A stretch of DNA of 64,000 nucleotides, taken from assembly GCF_026642255.1 (NCBI RefSeq), contig NZ_CP113264.1, positions 3,906,001 through 3,970,000 of the forward strand, in the 5' to 3' direction. Under the pieces are notes generated by a model. The model was not told the origin of the DNA and searched no databases. It saw nothing but the letters and a program-made list of their open reading frames with translations. Made by a program: the position numbers and the translations under genes. Position 1 is the first letter of the stretch; each line of letters starts with the position of its first letter. Below, one piece after another: positions 52,813 to 62,341 of this stretch. The DNA is from Streptomonospora nanhaiensis. GTDB taxonomy: Bacteria > Actinomycetota > Actinomycetes > Streptosporangiales > Streptosporangiaceae.

Positions 52813-53181
52813 TCGCAGGCGACCAGCGACCTGGTGACCGGTGCGCCGATCTTGTCGTGGTGCCAGATGCCGGCCGCCATCGCCAGGACGCGCCGGGCAA
52901 CCTGGACGGCGACGCCCCCCGAAAGGCGCAAGCTCCGAGCGGAGTCGCTTGCCGCAGCCCGCCGGCTGCGGCAGATACGGGAACATGCTCCACAGGTGCT
53001 CGTTCGCGTAGCCCAGCCGGCGAGCCTCGGAGCGGAAGCCGGGCAAAGCCTGTTCCACCGCCAGACAGAAGGGGTCGGAGTCACTGAACGGCGGTGGCCT
53101 GCCGAGGCATCGGGTTCCCCCGATCTCGTCGTCGATCCCCACCTACAGTGCGGTCAAGAGGGTGCTCAGGTCTGTCGTCAC
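52806..53181 (-). pseudogene. IS982-like transposase remnant
   Basis: The N-terminal part (VTTDLSTLLTAL, then GIDDEIGGTRCLGRPPPFSD, then LCPAFR-type LPGFRSEARRLGYANEHL) and C-terminal part (ARRVLAMAAGIWHHDKIGAP, then VTRSLVACDH) resemble an IS982-family transposase. The middle, including the DDE residues, is deleted, the frame shifts at the junction near 52960, and a TAG replaces an expected Tyr codon at about 53145. It cannot be active. Confidence 0.65.
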
Positions 53182-53464
53182 ACACGGACCATGGACACCC
53201 TCGCCCCTTTGACGGGCCCGAACTTCGGATCTACTCGTCCAGGCACGGTTCTCCCGGAGGCCCTGCCGGGGACGGTCGGCCTGTCGGCGGCTTCGGGGGG
53301 ACGCCGGCGCAGGCCGGGTGCCCGGCGCGGTTTCTCGTACGGACGCCTCCGGGCCCCGAACAGTCGGTCGAGGACCGAGCCACCGGGGGCTCAGCGCTGG
53401 CGACGGTTCCGGGAAACCTGCCGTGCGCGGAGGACCCTGTCGCCCTCTCCGGGAGACACCACAC

Positions 53465-53722
53465 ATGTTCCTCCGCCTGTTCGACCAGTCCGAGGCGGAC
53501 GCACCCGTGGTGCGCGGGTGCCCGTTCGTCGACGCCGCGGCGGATCAGTGGTGCGACCAGGTGCTCAGCGACGCCACGACACGGATCCTGCTCTTGGGTC
53601 CGGTTGGGAGCAGCAAGATCCACCACGCCTACGCCATGTTCAAGCGAATCCTGGACGCCGGACACCCGCCCGACGACATCAGCGTGCACAGTCTTCGGTT
53701 GCAGTGCCGGGGTCCGCAGTGA
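53465..53722 (+). pseudogene. fragment of a P-loop ATPase with mutated Walker A
   Basis: An 85-residue frame resembles the start of an AAA-type ATP-binding protein (ADQWCDQVLSDATTRILLLG, then HHAYAMFKRILDAG). The P-loop reads GPVGSSKIH where GPVGSGKTH is expected, losing the Gly and Thr needed for phosphate binding. All later motifs are missing. It is probably a mobile-element remnant. Confidence 0.5.
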
Positions 53723-54004
53723 TCGTTCGTGCGCTTGATGTGTCAGGGAGCTGAACGAGACAGGCCTTGAGAACCCGGGCCCTCTGCCAACGCGGGTGCG
53801 CAGCCAGGTGTTCGGCTGCCCGGTCAGCTCCGTGGGAGTTCGGGATCTTCCCACTCACGAGCCAGAACGACCAACGTGTACGGCGTCCAAGCGATCCCAC
53901 ACCATCTGCCGCAGACAGTTCTCCGCGAAATGAGGTCGTTCATGTCTCTCACCTCGGCAGGACGGCCGGTCGACAACGTCCGAAAGGTTCACTGCCAGTA
54001 CCAG

Positions 54005-54520
54005 CTACCGATAGAGGATGGTTTTGTCCTCCAGCGCCCGCCGGGCCTGGCGGGTGCGTTCCCATACGTCCTCGCGGAGGAGCCGAGCCGCCTGTTCAAG
54101 CGTGTACCAGCCGATGGCACGTAGTTCTGGATCCCTCGGTCGCAACTCGCGCGCCACCCGTGAGGTGACCACTCCTCCGTCGAAGACGAACATGAGCAGG
54201 TCGTCCCACGGCCCGTGCGGGGCCACCCACTCCACACTCAACAGTTCCGCTATTTCGACAACCAGCCCCACCTCCTCATCCACTTCTCTCCGAGCCGCGT
54301 TGTGGGGTGACTCGTTGACTTCAGCCATGCCTCCGGGCAGGTCCCAGAACGGCTTGTAAACGGGATCGACCAAGAGCAGTCGGCCCTGTTCGTCGCGGAT
54401 CAGGACCTTCGCGGCCACCCGTTTGCGGGCCTGGAATCGGTTCCCCTCAGCCAGTTGCTCACGCCACGCGCCCGGGTCACGTACATACAGAGGTTCCTCT
54501 GCCGCCTCATTCCCGCTCAT
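54005..54520 (-). CDS. NUDIX hydrolase
   Basis: A 171-residue protein with a complete Nudix box (GMAEVNESPHNAARREVDEE then VGL), the Mg2+-binding helix that hydrolyses nucleoside diphosphates linked to X. The start is VRDPGAWREQLAEGNRFQAR. It is coupled by 14-bp overlap to the end of the truncated TPR regulator upstream, a common pairing in actinomycetes. Confidence 0.9.
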   Translation of the reverse strand: MSGNEAAEEPLYVRDPGAWREQLAEGNRFQARKRVAAKVLIRDEQGRLLLVDPVYKPFWDLPGGMAEVNESPHNAARREVDEEVGLVVEIAELLSVEWVAPHGPWDDLLMFVFDGGVVTSRVARELRPRDPELRAIGWYTLEQAARLLREDVWERTRQARRALEDKTILYR

Positions 54521-55076
54521 GGTGCACTCCCTCCACCGCTGGGCGCGGTCGAGCCGCCCGAGCCCGGTTCTCGTCTACATCGAGCAACACCGTAGCGACC
54601 TCAGGAATACGACGGTACGGTCCGAGTTCTCTTGCCACGGTGCGGAGATGTGCCTCTGCCACCGCTGACCCCTTCACAGCTTCTGACACTGCGATCTGAC
54701 CGGCCACTGATGCGGCTTCCTCGACCTGTCCCTGGCTGAGCAGAGCTCGCGCCAGCGTCAGGGAAGCCAGGGCTCGGGCGCGTACGCGTTCAGGTGAACG
54801 CAGACACAGCACATGGCGGGCGTGGTCGGCCGCCGCCGCGTGGTCCTTCAGATCGTGTAGTCCGCGGGCTGCTTCACTCGCCAAGGAAGCGAGGTCAAAG
54901 GGACTCGTCCACTGCGAACGAGGCGAGGTCGGTACCGAAAGGAGATGTTCAGCTTGCGCGAGGAAGCGGCGGGCGATTACTGCATCACCTCGCGCGGCAT
55001 GGGCTCGGGTGAGCATGGCGAGCACTCGGCCTCGAAGGGCAGTGTCTTCTCTCCCGTCCAGGTGACGCCAGAGTCT
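54507..55076 (-). pseudogene. 5'-truncated TPR-containing regulator
   Basis: The frame encodes the helical C-terminal part of an XRE/TPR-type regulator (LTRAHAARGDAVIARRFLAQ, HAAAADHARHVLCLRSPERV, ALASLTLARALLSQGQVEEA). The DNA-binding N-terminal half is missing: coding resemblance begins near 55076 with LWRHLDGREDTALRGRVLAM, directly next to the IS630 relic. A GTG at 55025 could start a 172-residue protein. Confidence 0.6.
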
Positions 55077-55083
55077 CCGTCAC

Positions 55084-55479
55084 GCCCGGAACGAGACACA
55101 CACCCTTGCGGGCCAAGCGGTGGACGATGTGGCGGGGGTGCAGCAGGGTCCGCAGGGTCTCGCGGCCGATGCGCAGGCCCGGGCCAGGCCGGTGGGCCAG
55201 GTGGGCGGCGAGCTTGCGCAGCGACCAGCGGGTGAAGGGCCGGCCGAGCTTGGCCGGGCGGGTGGTGGCCGTCTGGATGACGAGGTCTTCCTCGTCGGGG
55301 GTGAGCAGGCGGGGACACCCCTCCCGCCCACTGAGGGCCCAGGCAGGCCAGCCCCTGGGTGTTGAAGGCGTGGATGACCTCGCGCACGGTCTTGTCGTCA
55401 GCGGCGACCAGGCGGGCGATGACCGGGACGGTGTTGCCGCTGGAGGAGGCCAGGATCATCATCGCCCGCCGGTAGCGCA
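55084..55479 (-). pseudogene. IS630-family transposase N-terminal remnant
   Basis: The minus strand encodes the IS630 helix-turn-helix region (VRYRRAMMILASSSGNTVPV, then AADDKTVREVIHAFNTQGLA). It is followed after a frameshift near 55310 by LLTPDEEDLVIQTATTRPAK and LGRPFTRWSLRKLAAHLA. The DDE catalytic domain is absent. The element has probably removed the start of the regulator next to it. Confidence 0.65.
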
Positions 55480-55643
55480 CGGTGTTGGTGCTGCCCCGGC
55501 AGACGTTGCTGGGGATCCAGAAGAACCGGGCCTGCGAACACGTGCCGGAACTGTCCGGCGGACGAGCCACGAGCCAGACCATGTAGCTGCTGACGGGTTG
55601 CTCTGCGGCTCGCCGTGGCTTCGGTTGCGAGAACAGGACCTTC

Positions 55644-56369
55644 TCAGGTGAGGGCGAGCCACACGAACCCCGCCAGCGACACCGCGAAGGCCAGGGCCGT
55701 GAAGAGGATCGTCATCCGCTGGGCGTCCCTGAACTCGGGCGCGGGGCGGGTGGAGACGAGCAGCGTGTCCTCGTCGGTGGAGCGGATCACGGTCCTGCCG
55801 TCCCTGCGCGCGACCGTCCCGTGCACCAGCAGCCGGGTCCCCGGGACGATGGCCCACTCCAGGAAGACGCGCCCGCTGTCGGGGGCGACGTGTTCGGCGT
55901 GCGGGGTCCCGCCACCGCCCCCTTCCCCCGGCTCGAAGGACTCGTGGGTGAGGGGCAGCCGGTCCCCCGCGGCGCGGTCCGGTTCGCACAGCACCGCGCC
56001 GGTCCGGTCGCGCAGGGCGAACGGGGTGCGGCTCTGCCTGGAGTAGAGCAGGGTGTGGCGGATCCTCTCGTGGTAGGTGTCGGGGTTGGGGCTGCGGTCC
56101 CACACCTCGATGCGGAACCACACGCAGGAGACCCCCGAGTACGGCGCGGTGAGCAGGCCGTCGGGGCCCGTCTCGGCGTTGCCGTCGACCGCGACCTCGT
56201 TCCCGGGCGCGGGCAGGTCGCGCAGGGGCGGGGCGTGCGCCTGCTCCAGGGTGCGCAGCCGGGTGTGGGCCCGGTGCGCGAGCCGGAGCAGCAGCCCGGT
56301 GACCGCCGTGGCCACGAGGGCGAGGACCTGCAGCGAGGTGCGGACCTCGCCCACCAGCATGTCGTCCAT
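55644..56369 (-). CDS. GIDE-domain-like membrane protein
   Basis: A 241-residue protein with an N-terminal helix (about 10-30), a soluble domain with GLLTAPYSGVSCVWFRIEVW (near 75) and a C-terminal helix (RMTILFTALAFAVSLAGFVW). The middle resembles the GIDE-type domain named after the mitochondrial E3 ligase MULAN; bacteria lack the RING part. Its role is unknown. It follows mnhG but is separated from it by a strong hairpin. Confidence 0.6.
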   Translation of the reverse strand: MDDMLVGEVRTSLQVLALVATAVTGLLLRLAHRAHTRLRTLEQAHAPPLRDLPAPGNEVAVDGNAETGPDGLLTAPYSGVSCVWFRIEVWDRSPNPDTYHERIRHTLLYSRQSRTPFALRDRTGAVLCEPDRAAGDRLPLTHESFEPGEGGGGGTPHAEHVAPDSGRVFLEWAIVPGTRLLVHGTVARRDGRTVIRSTDEDTLLVSTRPAPEFRDAQRMTILFTALAFAVSLAGFVWLALT

Positions 56370-56385
56370 GAGTGTCCTCCCTCCC

Positions 56386-56413
56386 CCGCCCCGGCGGTGG
56401 GCCGCCGGGGCGG
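56386..56413 (-). terminator. terminator hairpin after mnhG
   Basis: A perfect 12-bp stem (CCGCCCCGGCGG and complement) with a 4-base loop lies 11 bp after the mnhG stop and 17 bp before the GIDE-like start. It should end or attenuate the mnh transcript. Confidence 0.7.
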
Positions 56414-56423
56414 GGCGGTCCGG

Positions 56424-56777
56424 TCAGTCCTGTTCGCTGTGCGGCGCCCGGTCGGCCTCGGCGAGGGCGTCGCGCCGGGTGTGCGGGGCGGCGGGGGTGC
56501 CGGCCAGGTAGCCGGCGCGGGCCAGGGCGTTGCCTCCGACAGCCGCGGTGGCCAGCTGCACGAGCAGGGCCAGGCCGATCTTGACGGCGTTCTCCACGGT
56601 GGGGAACCACAGCAGGAGTCCGAGCAGGAGCAGCGGTGTGCCCAGCCCGGCCGCGATCGAGACCCCGTGCAGGCGGGCGTAGAAGTCGTCCAGGCGCACC
56701 AGGCCCCAGGCTCCGACGGCGAAGACGGCCGCGCCGGCCAGGACGCAGAGGAGGGCGAGTCCTTCGAGGGGGGTCAT
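56424..56777 (-). CDS. mnhG: Mrp antiporter subunit G
   Basis: A 117-residue protein with three helices and the MnhG/PhaG signature (GAWGLVRLDDFYARLHGVSI, then GLGTPLLLLGLLLWF). It is part of the multi-subunit Na+/H+ antiporter in the cytoplasmic membrane. Its ATG overlaps the mnhF stop by 4 bp. Last gene of the operon. Confidence 0.92.
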   Translation of the reverse strand: MTPLEGLALLCVLAGAAVFAVGAWGLVRLDDFYARLHGVSIAAGLGTPLLLLGLLLWFPTVENAVKIGLALLVQLATAAVGGNALARAGYLAGTPAAPHTRRDALAEADRAPHSEQD

Positions 56778-57031
56778 CGTTTGCCTCCGGAGACGAGTCG
56801 GGCCAGGGACAGGGCGGCGAGGAACCCGATGAGGGCGCACACCAGGACGAGGTCGACCACCGCGGCGGAGTCCAGGCGCAGGCCCAGGACGATGACGATG
56901 CCGACGAAGCCGAGGAAGACGATGTCGGATCCGGCGGCCCGGTCGGCCTGGTGGGGGCCGGTCAGGATCCGGTGGACGGCGGCCACCATGGCGGCTCCGA
57001 GGAGCAGCAGGGCGATGTCGAGCGGGTTCAA
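56774..57031 (-). CDS. mnhF: Mrp antiporter subunit F
   Basis: An 85-residue, three-helix protein of the MnhF/PhaF type (LDIALLLLGAAMVAAVHRIL, DIVFLGFVGIVIVLGLRL). It starts with TTG at 57031, overlapping the mnhE stop (TTGA), with GAGGAG before it. The overlap and the length support this start. Confidence 0.9.
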   Translation of the reverse strand: MNPLDIALLLLGAAMVAAVHRILTGPHQADRAAGSDIVFLGFVGIVIVLGLRLDSAAVVDLVLVCALIGFLAALSLARLVSGGKR

Positions 57032-57408
57032 CGGTGCTCCTCTCCCGCGGTGGTGCGCGGGTGCGTGTCCCGGGGTCGGGTGATGGCCAGCAGGTAGTCC
57101 TCCATCTGGCGGATGTCGTCGTGGAAGGCCTGTTCGTCGGCGGTGTACAGGCCGTGGACCCACAGCGTGGGCGGGTCCGTGCGCGTGGCCACGGTGACGG
57201 TGCCGGGGGTCAGGGAGACCATGTTGGCGATGGCGGTGATCTCCGTGTCGGTGCGGCAGCGCAGCGGCACCTCCAGGAAGGCGGGCGTCGCCGAGCTGCC
57301 GGGGGTGAGGATGTCCCGGGCGACCCGGAACGAGGAGGTCACCACCCGGGTTCCGTAGAAGAAGGGGAACCACGCGATGCGCGCGGCCCTGCGCAGCAGG
57401 CCGTTCAT
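57028..57408 (-). CDS. mnhE: Mrp antiporter subunit E
   Basis: A 126-residue MnhE/PhaE-type subunit. Only one hydrophobic segment near the start is evident, followed by the conserved ITAIANMVSLTPGTVTV and LWVHGLYTADEQAFHDDIR. Characterised MnhE proteins have more helices, so the N-terminal domain is short here. Its start overlaps the mnhD stop. Confidence 0.88.
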   Translation of the reverse strand: MNGLLRRAARIAWFPFFYGTRVVTSSFRVARDILTPGSSATPAFLEVPLRCRTDTEITAIANMVSLTPGTVTVATRTDPPTLWVHGLYTADEQAFHDDIRQMEDYLLAITRPRDTHPRTTAGEEHR

Positions 57409-58943
57409 CGGTTCGTCACCGCCTCGACGTAGGCAGAGGTGTCCAGCAGGTGGGCGGCGGCCTGTGCGCTCAGGTCGAGCAGGACCTGGGCTCCCAGGCC
57501 GACGCACAGGGTGACCGCGGTCAGGGCCACGGCCGGCAGGACCAGTCCGGTCCTGATCCGGGCCGGGGCCCGGGTGGCGGCCGGAGCAGCGGTGGCGGTG
57601 CCGCCGGCGGCTTCGGGCGCCTGCCCCGGTCCGAGTTCCGGTGCGGGCCCGGCCCCGGGCGGTGGGCCCCAGAAGACCGAGCCCCAGATCTTGAGCATCG
57701 ACATCAGCGTGATGAGGCTGACGGCGACGGCGATCGCGGCGACGGTCCACTGCCCGGCGTCCAGGGCCGCGGCGACCAGGGTCAGCTTGGCGACGAACCC
57801 GGAGAAGGGCGGCAGTCCGGCCAGGGACAGGGCCGCGCCCAGGAAGGCCAGGGCCAGCAGCGGTTGCCCGCGGGCCGCGCCGCGCAGCCGTTCGAGGTCC
57901 CCGGTGCCGTGGACGTGCTCGATCGCGCCGGTGGACAGGAACAGGGAGGCCTTGACCACCATGTGGTGGACGAGGTAGAAGATCCCGGCCATGAGGCCGA
58001 GCTCGGTGAACAGGGCGACGCCGAGCAGGATGTAGCCGATCTGGCTGACCATGTGGAAGACCAGGATCGAGCGGGTGGTGGTCTCGCCGACCGCGCCCAG
58101 GACGCCGACGGCCATGGTCGCGGTGAACACGACCAGGCCGATCCACAGCAGTGAGGCCTCGCCGTCGAAGACGAGGGCGTACAGGCGGTAGATCACGTAG
58201 ATGGCGACCTTGGTGTGCAGGCCGGAGAACAGGGCGGTCACGGCCGGGGAGGGCGCGGTGTAGGTGCGCACCAGCCATCCGTGCACCGGGACGACGGCGG
58301 CCTTGACCATCATCGCCAGCAGGACCAGGCCCATGGCGACGGCGACCACGGGCGAGTCCTGGGCGGCGCCGGCGAGTTCGCCCAGGTGGACGGTCCCGGC
58401 GGTGCCGTACACCAGGGCGACGCCGGCGAGGAAGACGGTGGAGGTGAGCAGGTTGGCGGTGACGTAGGTGCGTCCGCCGCGCAGGCCGTGCAGGGTTCCG
58501 GCGATGGCCATCAGCCCGTAGGAGGGCAGCAGCATCACCTCGACGAAGACGAACAGGTTGAACAGGTCGGCGGTGAGCAGCGCCCCGTAGACGCCGGCCG
58601 AGAGCACCAGGACCAGCGGGGCGAAGAAGCGGCGTTCGGCCTCGCCGGTGGCGACGGCGAAGGCCGAGCACACCAGGACGAGCAGGGCCGTGGTGGTGCC
58701 CATCAGGGCGCTGAAGGTGTCGGCGACGAACGGGATGGCCACCCCGGCGGGCCACAGGCCCACCTGGTGGGCGTACACCTGTCCGTCCCGGGTGGCCGCG
58801 AGCAGGGCCAGTCCGGCGGCGAGCGCGCCGGCGCTGGTGCCCAGGAGCAGGAACCGGGCGAGCCGTCCGGTGGGCAGGACGGTCAGCAGGGCGGCGCCGA
58901 GCAGGGGCGCCGCGACCAGGAGCGGGAGGAGCACGGTGTTCAT
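57405..58943 (-). CDS. mnhD: Mrp antiporter subunit D
   Basis: A 512-residue membrane protein of about fourteen helices, homologous to NADH-quinone oxidoreductase subunits M/N. Marks are FVFVEVMLLPSYGLMAIAG with the conserved Glu, KAAVVPVHGWLVRTYTAPSP with the conserved Lys, and STGAIEHVHGTGDLERLRG. It forms part of the proton channel. Overlaps mnhC and mnhE by 4 bp. Confidence 0.92.
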   Translation of the reverse strand: MNTVLLPLLVAAPLLGAALLTVLPTGRLARFLLLGTSAGALAAGLALLAATRDGQVYAHQVGLWPAGVAIPFVADTFSALMGTTTALLVLVCSAFAVATGEAERRFFAPLVLVLSAGVYGALLTADLFNLFVFVEVMLLPSYGLMAIAGTLHGLRGGRTYVTANLLTSTVFLAGVALVYGTAGTVHLGELAGAAQDSPVVAVAMGLVLLAMMVKAAVVPVHGWLVRTYTAPSPAVTALFSGLHTKVAIYVIYRLYALVFDGEASLLWIGLVVFTATMAVGVLGAVGETTTRSILVFHMVSQIGYILLGVALFTELGLMAGIFYLVHHMVVKASLFLSTGAIEHVHGTGDLERLRGAARGQPLLALAFLGAALSLAGLPPFSGFVAKLTLVAAALDAGQWTVAAIAVAVSLITLMSMLKIWGSVFWGPPPGAGPAPELGPGQAPEAAGGTATAAPAATRAPARIRTGLVLPAVALTAVTLCVGLGAQVLLDLSAQAAAHLLDTSAYVEAVTNR

Positions 58944-59248
58944 GAGGCGTCCTCGGTGTCGTCGCCCTTGCCGGTGGCGGCGAGGGTGAGCATGTAGATG
59001 GTGATGGAGAAGGCGATGACGATGGCGGTCAGGACGAACGCCTGCGGGAGCGGGTCGGCCAGGGCTTCCCCGCCTCCACCGGCGAGGAGGGGCGCCTCCC
59101 TTCGGGAGACACCGCCGGCGGACATCAGCAGGAGGTTGACGCCGTGGCTGAGCAGGACGAAGCCCAGGACGATGCGGACCATGCCGCGTTGCAGGACGAG
59201 GTAGACGGCTCCGGCGATCAGGACGCCGATGGTGATGGCCAGGGTCAT
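58940..59248 (-). CDS. mnhC: Mrp antiporter subunit C
   Basis: A 102-residue, three-helix NuoK-like subunit ([20 protein letters not shown], then [19 protein letters not shown]). A Gly/Ala loop sits between helices two and three. Its start overlaps the mnhA stop and its stop overlaps mnhD. Confidence 0.92.
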   Translation of the reverse strand: MTLAITIGVLIAGAVYLVLQRGMVRIVLGFVLLSHGVNLLLMSAGGVSRREAPLLAGGGGEALADPLPQAFVLTAIVIAFSITIYMLTLAATGKGDDTEDAS

Positions 59249-62070
59249 CGGGTGCCTCCGGTGGCCGTGTCGTGTCGTTCGGGAACGGCGGTGCGTTCGG
59301 GCGCGGCGCCGGTGCGCGGCAGGCCCAGCTGGTTGAGGGCGGTCAGGATCACGCCGACCACGGCCAGGTAGACGCCGACGTCGAAGACGAGCGCGCTGGT
59401 GAAGTGGTAGTGGCCGCCCCACGGCAGCGGGATGTCCGCGTGCAGGGGCCGCAGGAAGGAGCCGTCGGCGAGGCCGAGCAGCCCGGAGGCCACGGCGGTG
59501 ACCACCCCGGCGGCGATGAAGGCCGGGTAGGCCAGGCGGATGCGCGCCACGGAGGCGCTGGGCGCCACCAGGTAGGCCAGGGCGAAGGCCGAGCCGCCGA
59601 CCAGTCCGCCGATGAACCCGCCTCCGGGCGCGTTGTGTCCGCGCAGGAGCAGGTAGGCGGACCAGATCAGGAGCAGCGGGATCAGCACGCGGGCGACGGT
59701 GCGCATGATGACGGTGTTGGCGTCGGCGTCCCGGACCGGGTTGGTGCGCGCCACCTCCGGTTGGGGCCCGCCGTTGGCGGTGAGCCCCGAGGAGTGCAGG
59801 ACGGCGATGATGATGAGCCCGGCCACGCCCAGGACGGTGAGCTCGCCCAGGGTGTCCAGGGCCCGGTAGTCGACCAGGATGGTGTTGACGACGTTGGTGC
59901 CGCCGGTGTCGGCGGGCGCGTTCTCCAACAGGTGGGTGCTCACCGCCGAGGGTTCCCGGCGTCCGGTGAGCAGGTAGGCGCCCAGCCCCGCGGCCGTGCC
60001 GGCGGCGACGGCGATCAGCGCGGTGGCGGCGGTGCGCGAGGGTCGGGCGCGGTGGAACCGGGCCGGCAGCCGGCGCAGGACCAGGACGGCCACGACCACG
60101 GTCAGGATCTCCACCAGGAGCTGGGTGAGGGCCACGTCGACGGCGCCCAGGAACAGGAACCAGAGGGCGACGGCGAACCCCGCGACACCGGTCAGGGCCA
60201 GGGCCGCCAGCCGGGACCGGGTCACCACGGCGGTGAGCACCGAGACGGCCACGAGGGCGACCATCATCCAGTCGAGGGGCCGGGAGGTCCCGTCCGCCGG
60301 TGTCCCGTAGTCCGGGCCCAGGACGGCCACCGCGGCGGCGAACACGATGATCAGGACGAACGGCACGGCCAGGTGCCGGGCCGGTGCGTCGCTGCGGGTC
60401 GGGTCGCCGGTGCGCGCGCCCAGGGCGATGAGCCCGGCGTGGACGCGCTCAAAGACGCCCGTGCCCGTCACCGGGAGCCGCAGCCGGGAGGACGCGGGGT
60501 CCCGCACGGTGGCGCCCCAGGCCACGAGGGCTCCGAGGAGCAGGGCGGCCGCCGACATCGCCAGGGCAGGGTTGACGCCGTGCCACAGCGCCAGGTGCGC
60601 CTGCGCCTGTTCGCCTGTGGCGTCGGCCGCGGCGCGTTCGGCCATGGGGTTCAGCAGCGGCGCCGCCGGGCCCAGGGCCAGGCCGGCCAGTGCGGCTACG
60701 GCCGGGGCGGCCAGGAAGAGGGCGCCCGCCTCCCGGGGACGGTCCGGACCGGGGTGGCGCACCCGGGCTCCGCCGAAGGTCCCGTACACGAACCGGAAGG
60801 CGTAGGCGACGGTCAGCGCCGCGGCCAGGACCGCCGCGACGGCGGCGAGCGGGCCGAGCCAGGCGGGGCCGGGCGTGTGCAGCAGGGCCTCGAAGAGGTT
60901 CTCCTTGCTGACGAACCCCAGCAGGGGCGGCACCCCCGCCATGGACAGCGCGGCCAGCGCGCTGACCGTCGCGGTCACGGGCATGGCACGCCGGAGGCCG
61001 CCGAGTTCGCGCAGGTCCCGGGTTCCGGTCTGGTGGTCGACGACGCCGACCGCCATGAACAGCGTCGCCTTGAACAGGGCGTGGGCCAGGGTGTGGACGG
61101 CGGCGGCGATGAGCGCCTGGGTGGTGCCCACGCCGATGACGGCGATGAGGAAGCCGAGCTGGCTGACGGTGGAGTAGGCGGTCAGCTTCTTGAGGTCGTG
61201 GCTGCGCAGGGCGAGCGCTGCTCCCAAGAGGGCGGTGGCCAGGCCCGTGACGATCAGGGTGGTGCCCCACACGGCCGTGTCGGCGAAGGCCGGGGAGAAC
61301 CGCATCGCCAGGTAGACGCCGGCCTTGACCATGGCGGCGGCGTGCAGGTAGGCGCTGACCGGGGTGCTGGCGGCCATGGCGTCGGGGAGCCAGTAGTGGA
61401 AGGGGAACTGGGCGGACTTGGTGAACACCGCGACGATGACCAGCACCGCGACCGCGGTGGTGAAGCCGGTGTCCTGGGTCCAGGACAGGTCGCCCAGGAT
61501 GGTGCTGAGCCGGGTGGTGCCGGTGCGCACCCACAGCAGCACGACCGCCGCGAGCAGGGCGAGTCCGCCCAGTGCGGTGAGCAGGAAGGTGCGCACCGCG
61601 GGCCGGGACGCCGAGGGGCCCGACAGGCCGATCAGGTAGAAGGAGCAGATCGTGGTCAGCTCCCAGAAGACGAACAGCAGGACGATGTCGTCGGCCAGCA
61701 CCAGCCCCGTCATCGCCAGGGCGAAGGCGCTCATCAGCACGTAGAAACCGGTGCGGCGCCCGGGCGGGAAGTAGCGGGCGGAGTAGGCCGTGACGAGCGC
61801 GCCCACGCCCAGGACCAGGACGCAGAACAGCCAGGCCAGGCCGTCCATGCGCAGGGACATCCCGATGCCCAGGGCGGGCATCCAGGGCAGGGAGGCCTCC
61901 AACGCCGGGCCCCCGTCCCAGAGGTCGGGGCCGCGGGCCAGGACGGCGGCGGTGAGCAGCGCGAGCACCGCGGCCAGGGGCCACCCGGTGGCACGGCCCA
62001 GCAGGCGGTCGAGCACGGGAACGGACAGTACGGTCACTGTGAGTACAGCAAGGAGGAGGAGCAGCGGCAC
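59245..62070 (-). CDS. mnhA: fused Mrp antiporter subunits A and B
   Basis: A 941-residue protein. Residues about 60-460 are the NuoL-like domain ([16 protein letters not shown] with conserved Glu, [17 protein letters not shown] with Lys, [15 protein letters not shown]). Residues about 590-780 are the MbhD/E-like part. Residues about 790-941 are a complete MnhB ([20 protein letters not shown], then [13 protein letters not shown]). This fusion explains why no separate mnhB exists. The complex exports Na+ in exchange for H+. GTG 62070 has AAAGGA six bases before it; GTG 62085 is an alternative. Confidence 0.92.
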   Translation of the reverse strand: MPLLLLLAVLTVTVLSVPVLDRLLGRATGWPLAAVLALLTAAVLARGPDLWDGGPALEASLPWMPALGIGMSLRMDGLAWLFCVLVLGVGALVTAYSARYFPPGRRTGFYVLMSAFALAMTGLVLADDIVLLFVFWELTTICSFYLIGLSGPSASRPAVRTFLLTALGGLALLAAVVLLWVRTGTTRLSTILGDLSWTQDTGFTTAVAVLVIVAVFTKSAQFPFHYWLPDAMAASTPVSAYLHAAAMVKAGVYLAMRFSPAFADTAVWGTTLIVTGLATALLGAALALRSHDLKKLTAYSTVSQLGFLIAVIGVGTTQALIAAAVHTLAHALFKATLFMAVGVVDHQTGTRDLRELGGLRRAMPVTATVSALAALSMAGVPPLLGFVSKENLFEALLHTPGPAWLGPLAAVAAVLAAALTVAYAFRFVYGTFGGARVRHPGPDRPREAGALFLAAPAVAALAGLALGPAAPLLNPMAERAAADATGEQAQAHLALWHGVNPALAMSAAALLLGALVAWGATVRDPASSRLRLPVTGTGVFERVHAGLIALGARTGDPTRSDAPARHLAVPFVLIIVFAAAVAVLGPDYGTPADGTSRPLDWMMVALVAVSVLTAVVTRSRLAALALTGVAGFAVALWFLFLGAVDVALTQLLVEILTVVVAVLVLRRLPARFHRARPSRTAATALIAVAAGTAAGLGAYLLTGRREPSAVSTHLLENAPADTGGTNVVNTILVDYRALDTLGELTVLGVAGLIIIAVLHSSGLTANGGPQPEVARTNPVRDADANTVIMRTVARVLIPLLLIWSAYLLLRGHNAPGGGFIGGLVGGSAFALAYLVAPSASVARIRLAYPAFIAAGVVTAVASGLLGLADGSFLRPLHADIPLPWGGHYHFTSALVFDVGVYLAVVGVILTALNQLGLPRTGAAPERTAVPERHDTATGGTR

Positions 62071-62183
62071 GCCGCGTCCTTTCACGGTTCCTCGCCGGTC
62101 CCCGGGCATGCTGGCGCACACCGGGGGGCGGTCGTGCCCACGGGCACGGGACCACCGGCGATCAGGGAGCGAGGATGGTGTGG

Positions 62184-62200
62184 GGCACTCCGGGAGTGCC
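62184..62200. promoter_or_regulatory. palindrome upstream of the mnh operon
   Basis: GGCACTC-CGG-GAGTGCC lies about 115 bp upstream of the mnhA start. It could be an operator or a leader hairpin; no riboswitch was recognised in this leader. Confidence 0.35.
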
Positions 62201-62341
62201 GCGCGCACGACCGGGACGGGGCAGGCCCGTCCTACCCGCTACGGGTGTGTGCTGCCCGGGTACGCCGAAGCGGCCCGTGCGCGCACGTGCGGCGGGAGAG
62301 GTCGTTGCGTGAAAGAGAGAGCCCTCTGGCGAGGGAACGGG

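Larger units (their letters stand above)
52325..53239. mobile_element. 18-bp inverted-repeat unit carrying Imm1 and a dead transposase
   Basis: GACGAGTAGATCCGAAGT at 52325-52342 is repeated in exact inverse orientation at 53222-53239. The right repeat lies about 40 bp from the expected transposase start, as a terminal repeat should. The left one lies beyond the Imm1 gene, so the pair encloses both. No target duplication is visible. Confidence 0.5.

Noticed and set aside
62071..62341. Possible c-di-AMP or Na+ riboswitch in the mnh leader
   Set aside because: I could not find the conserved cores of either class; only a short palindrome is visible.
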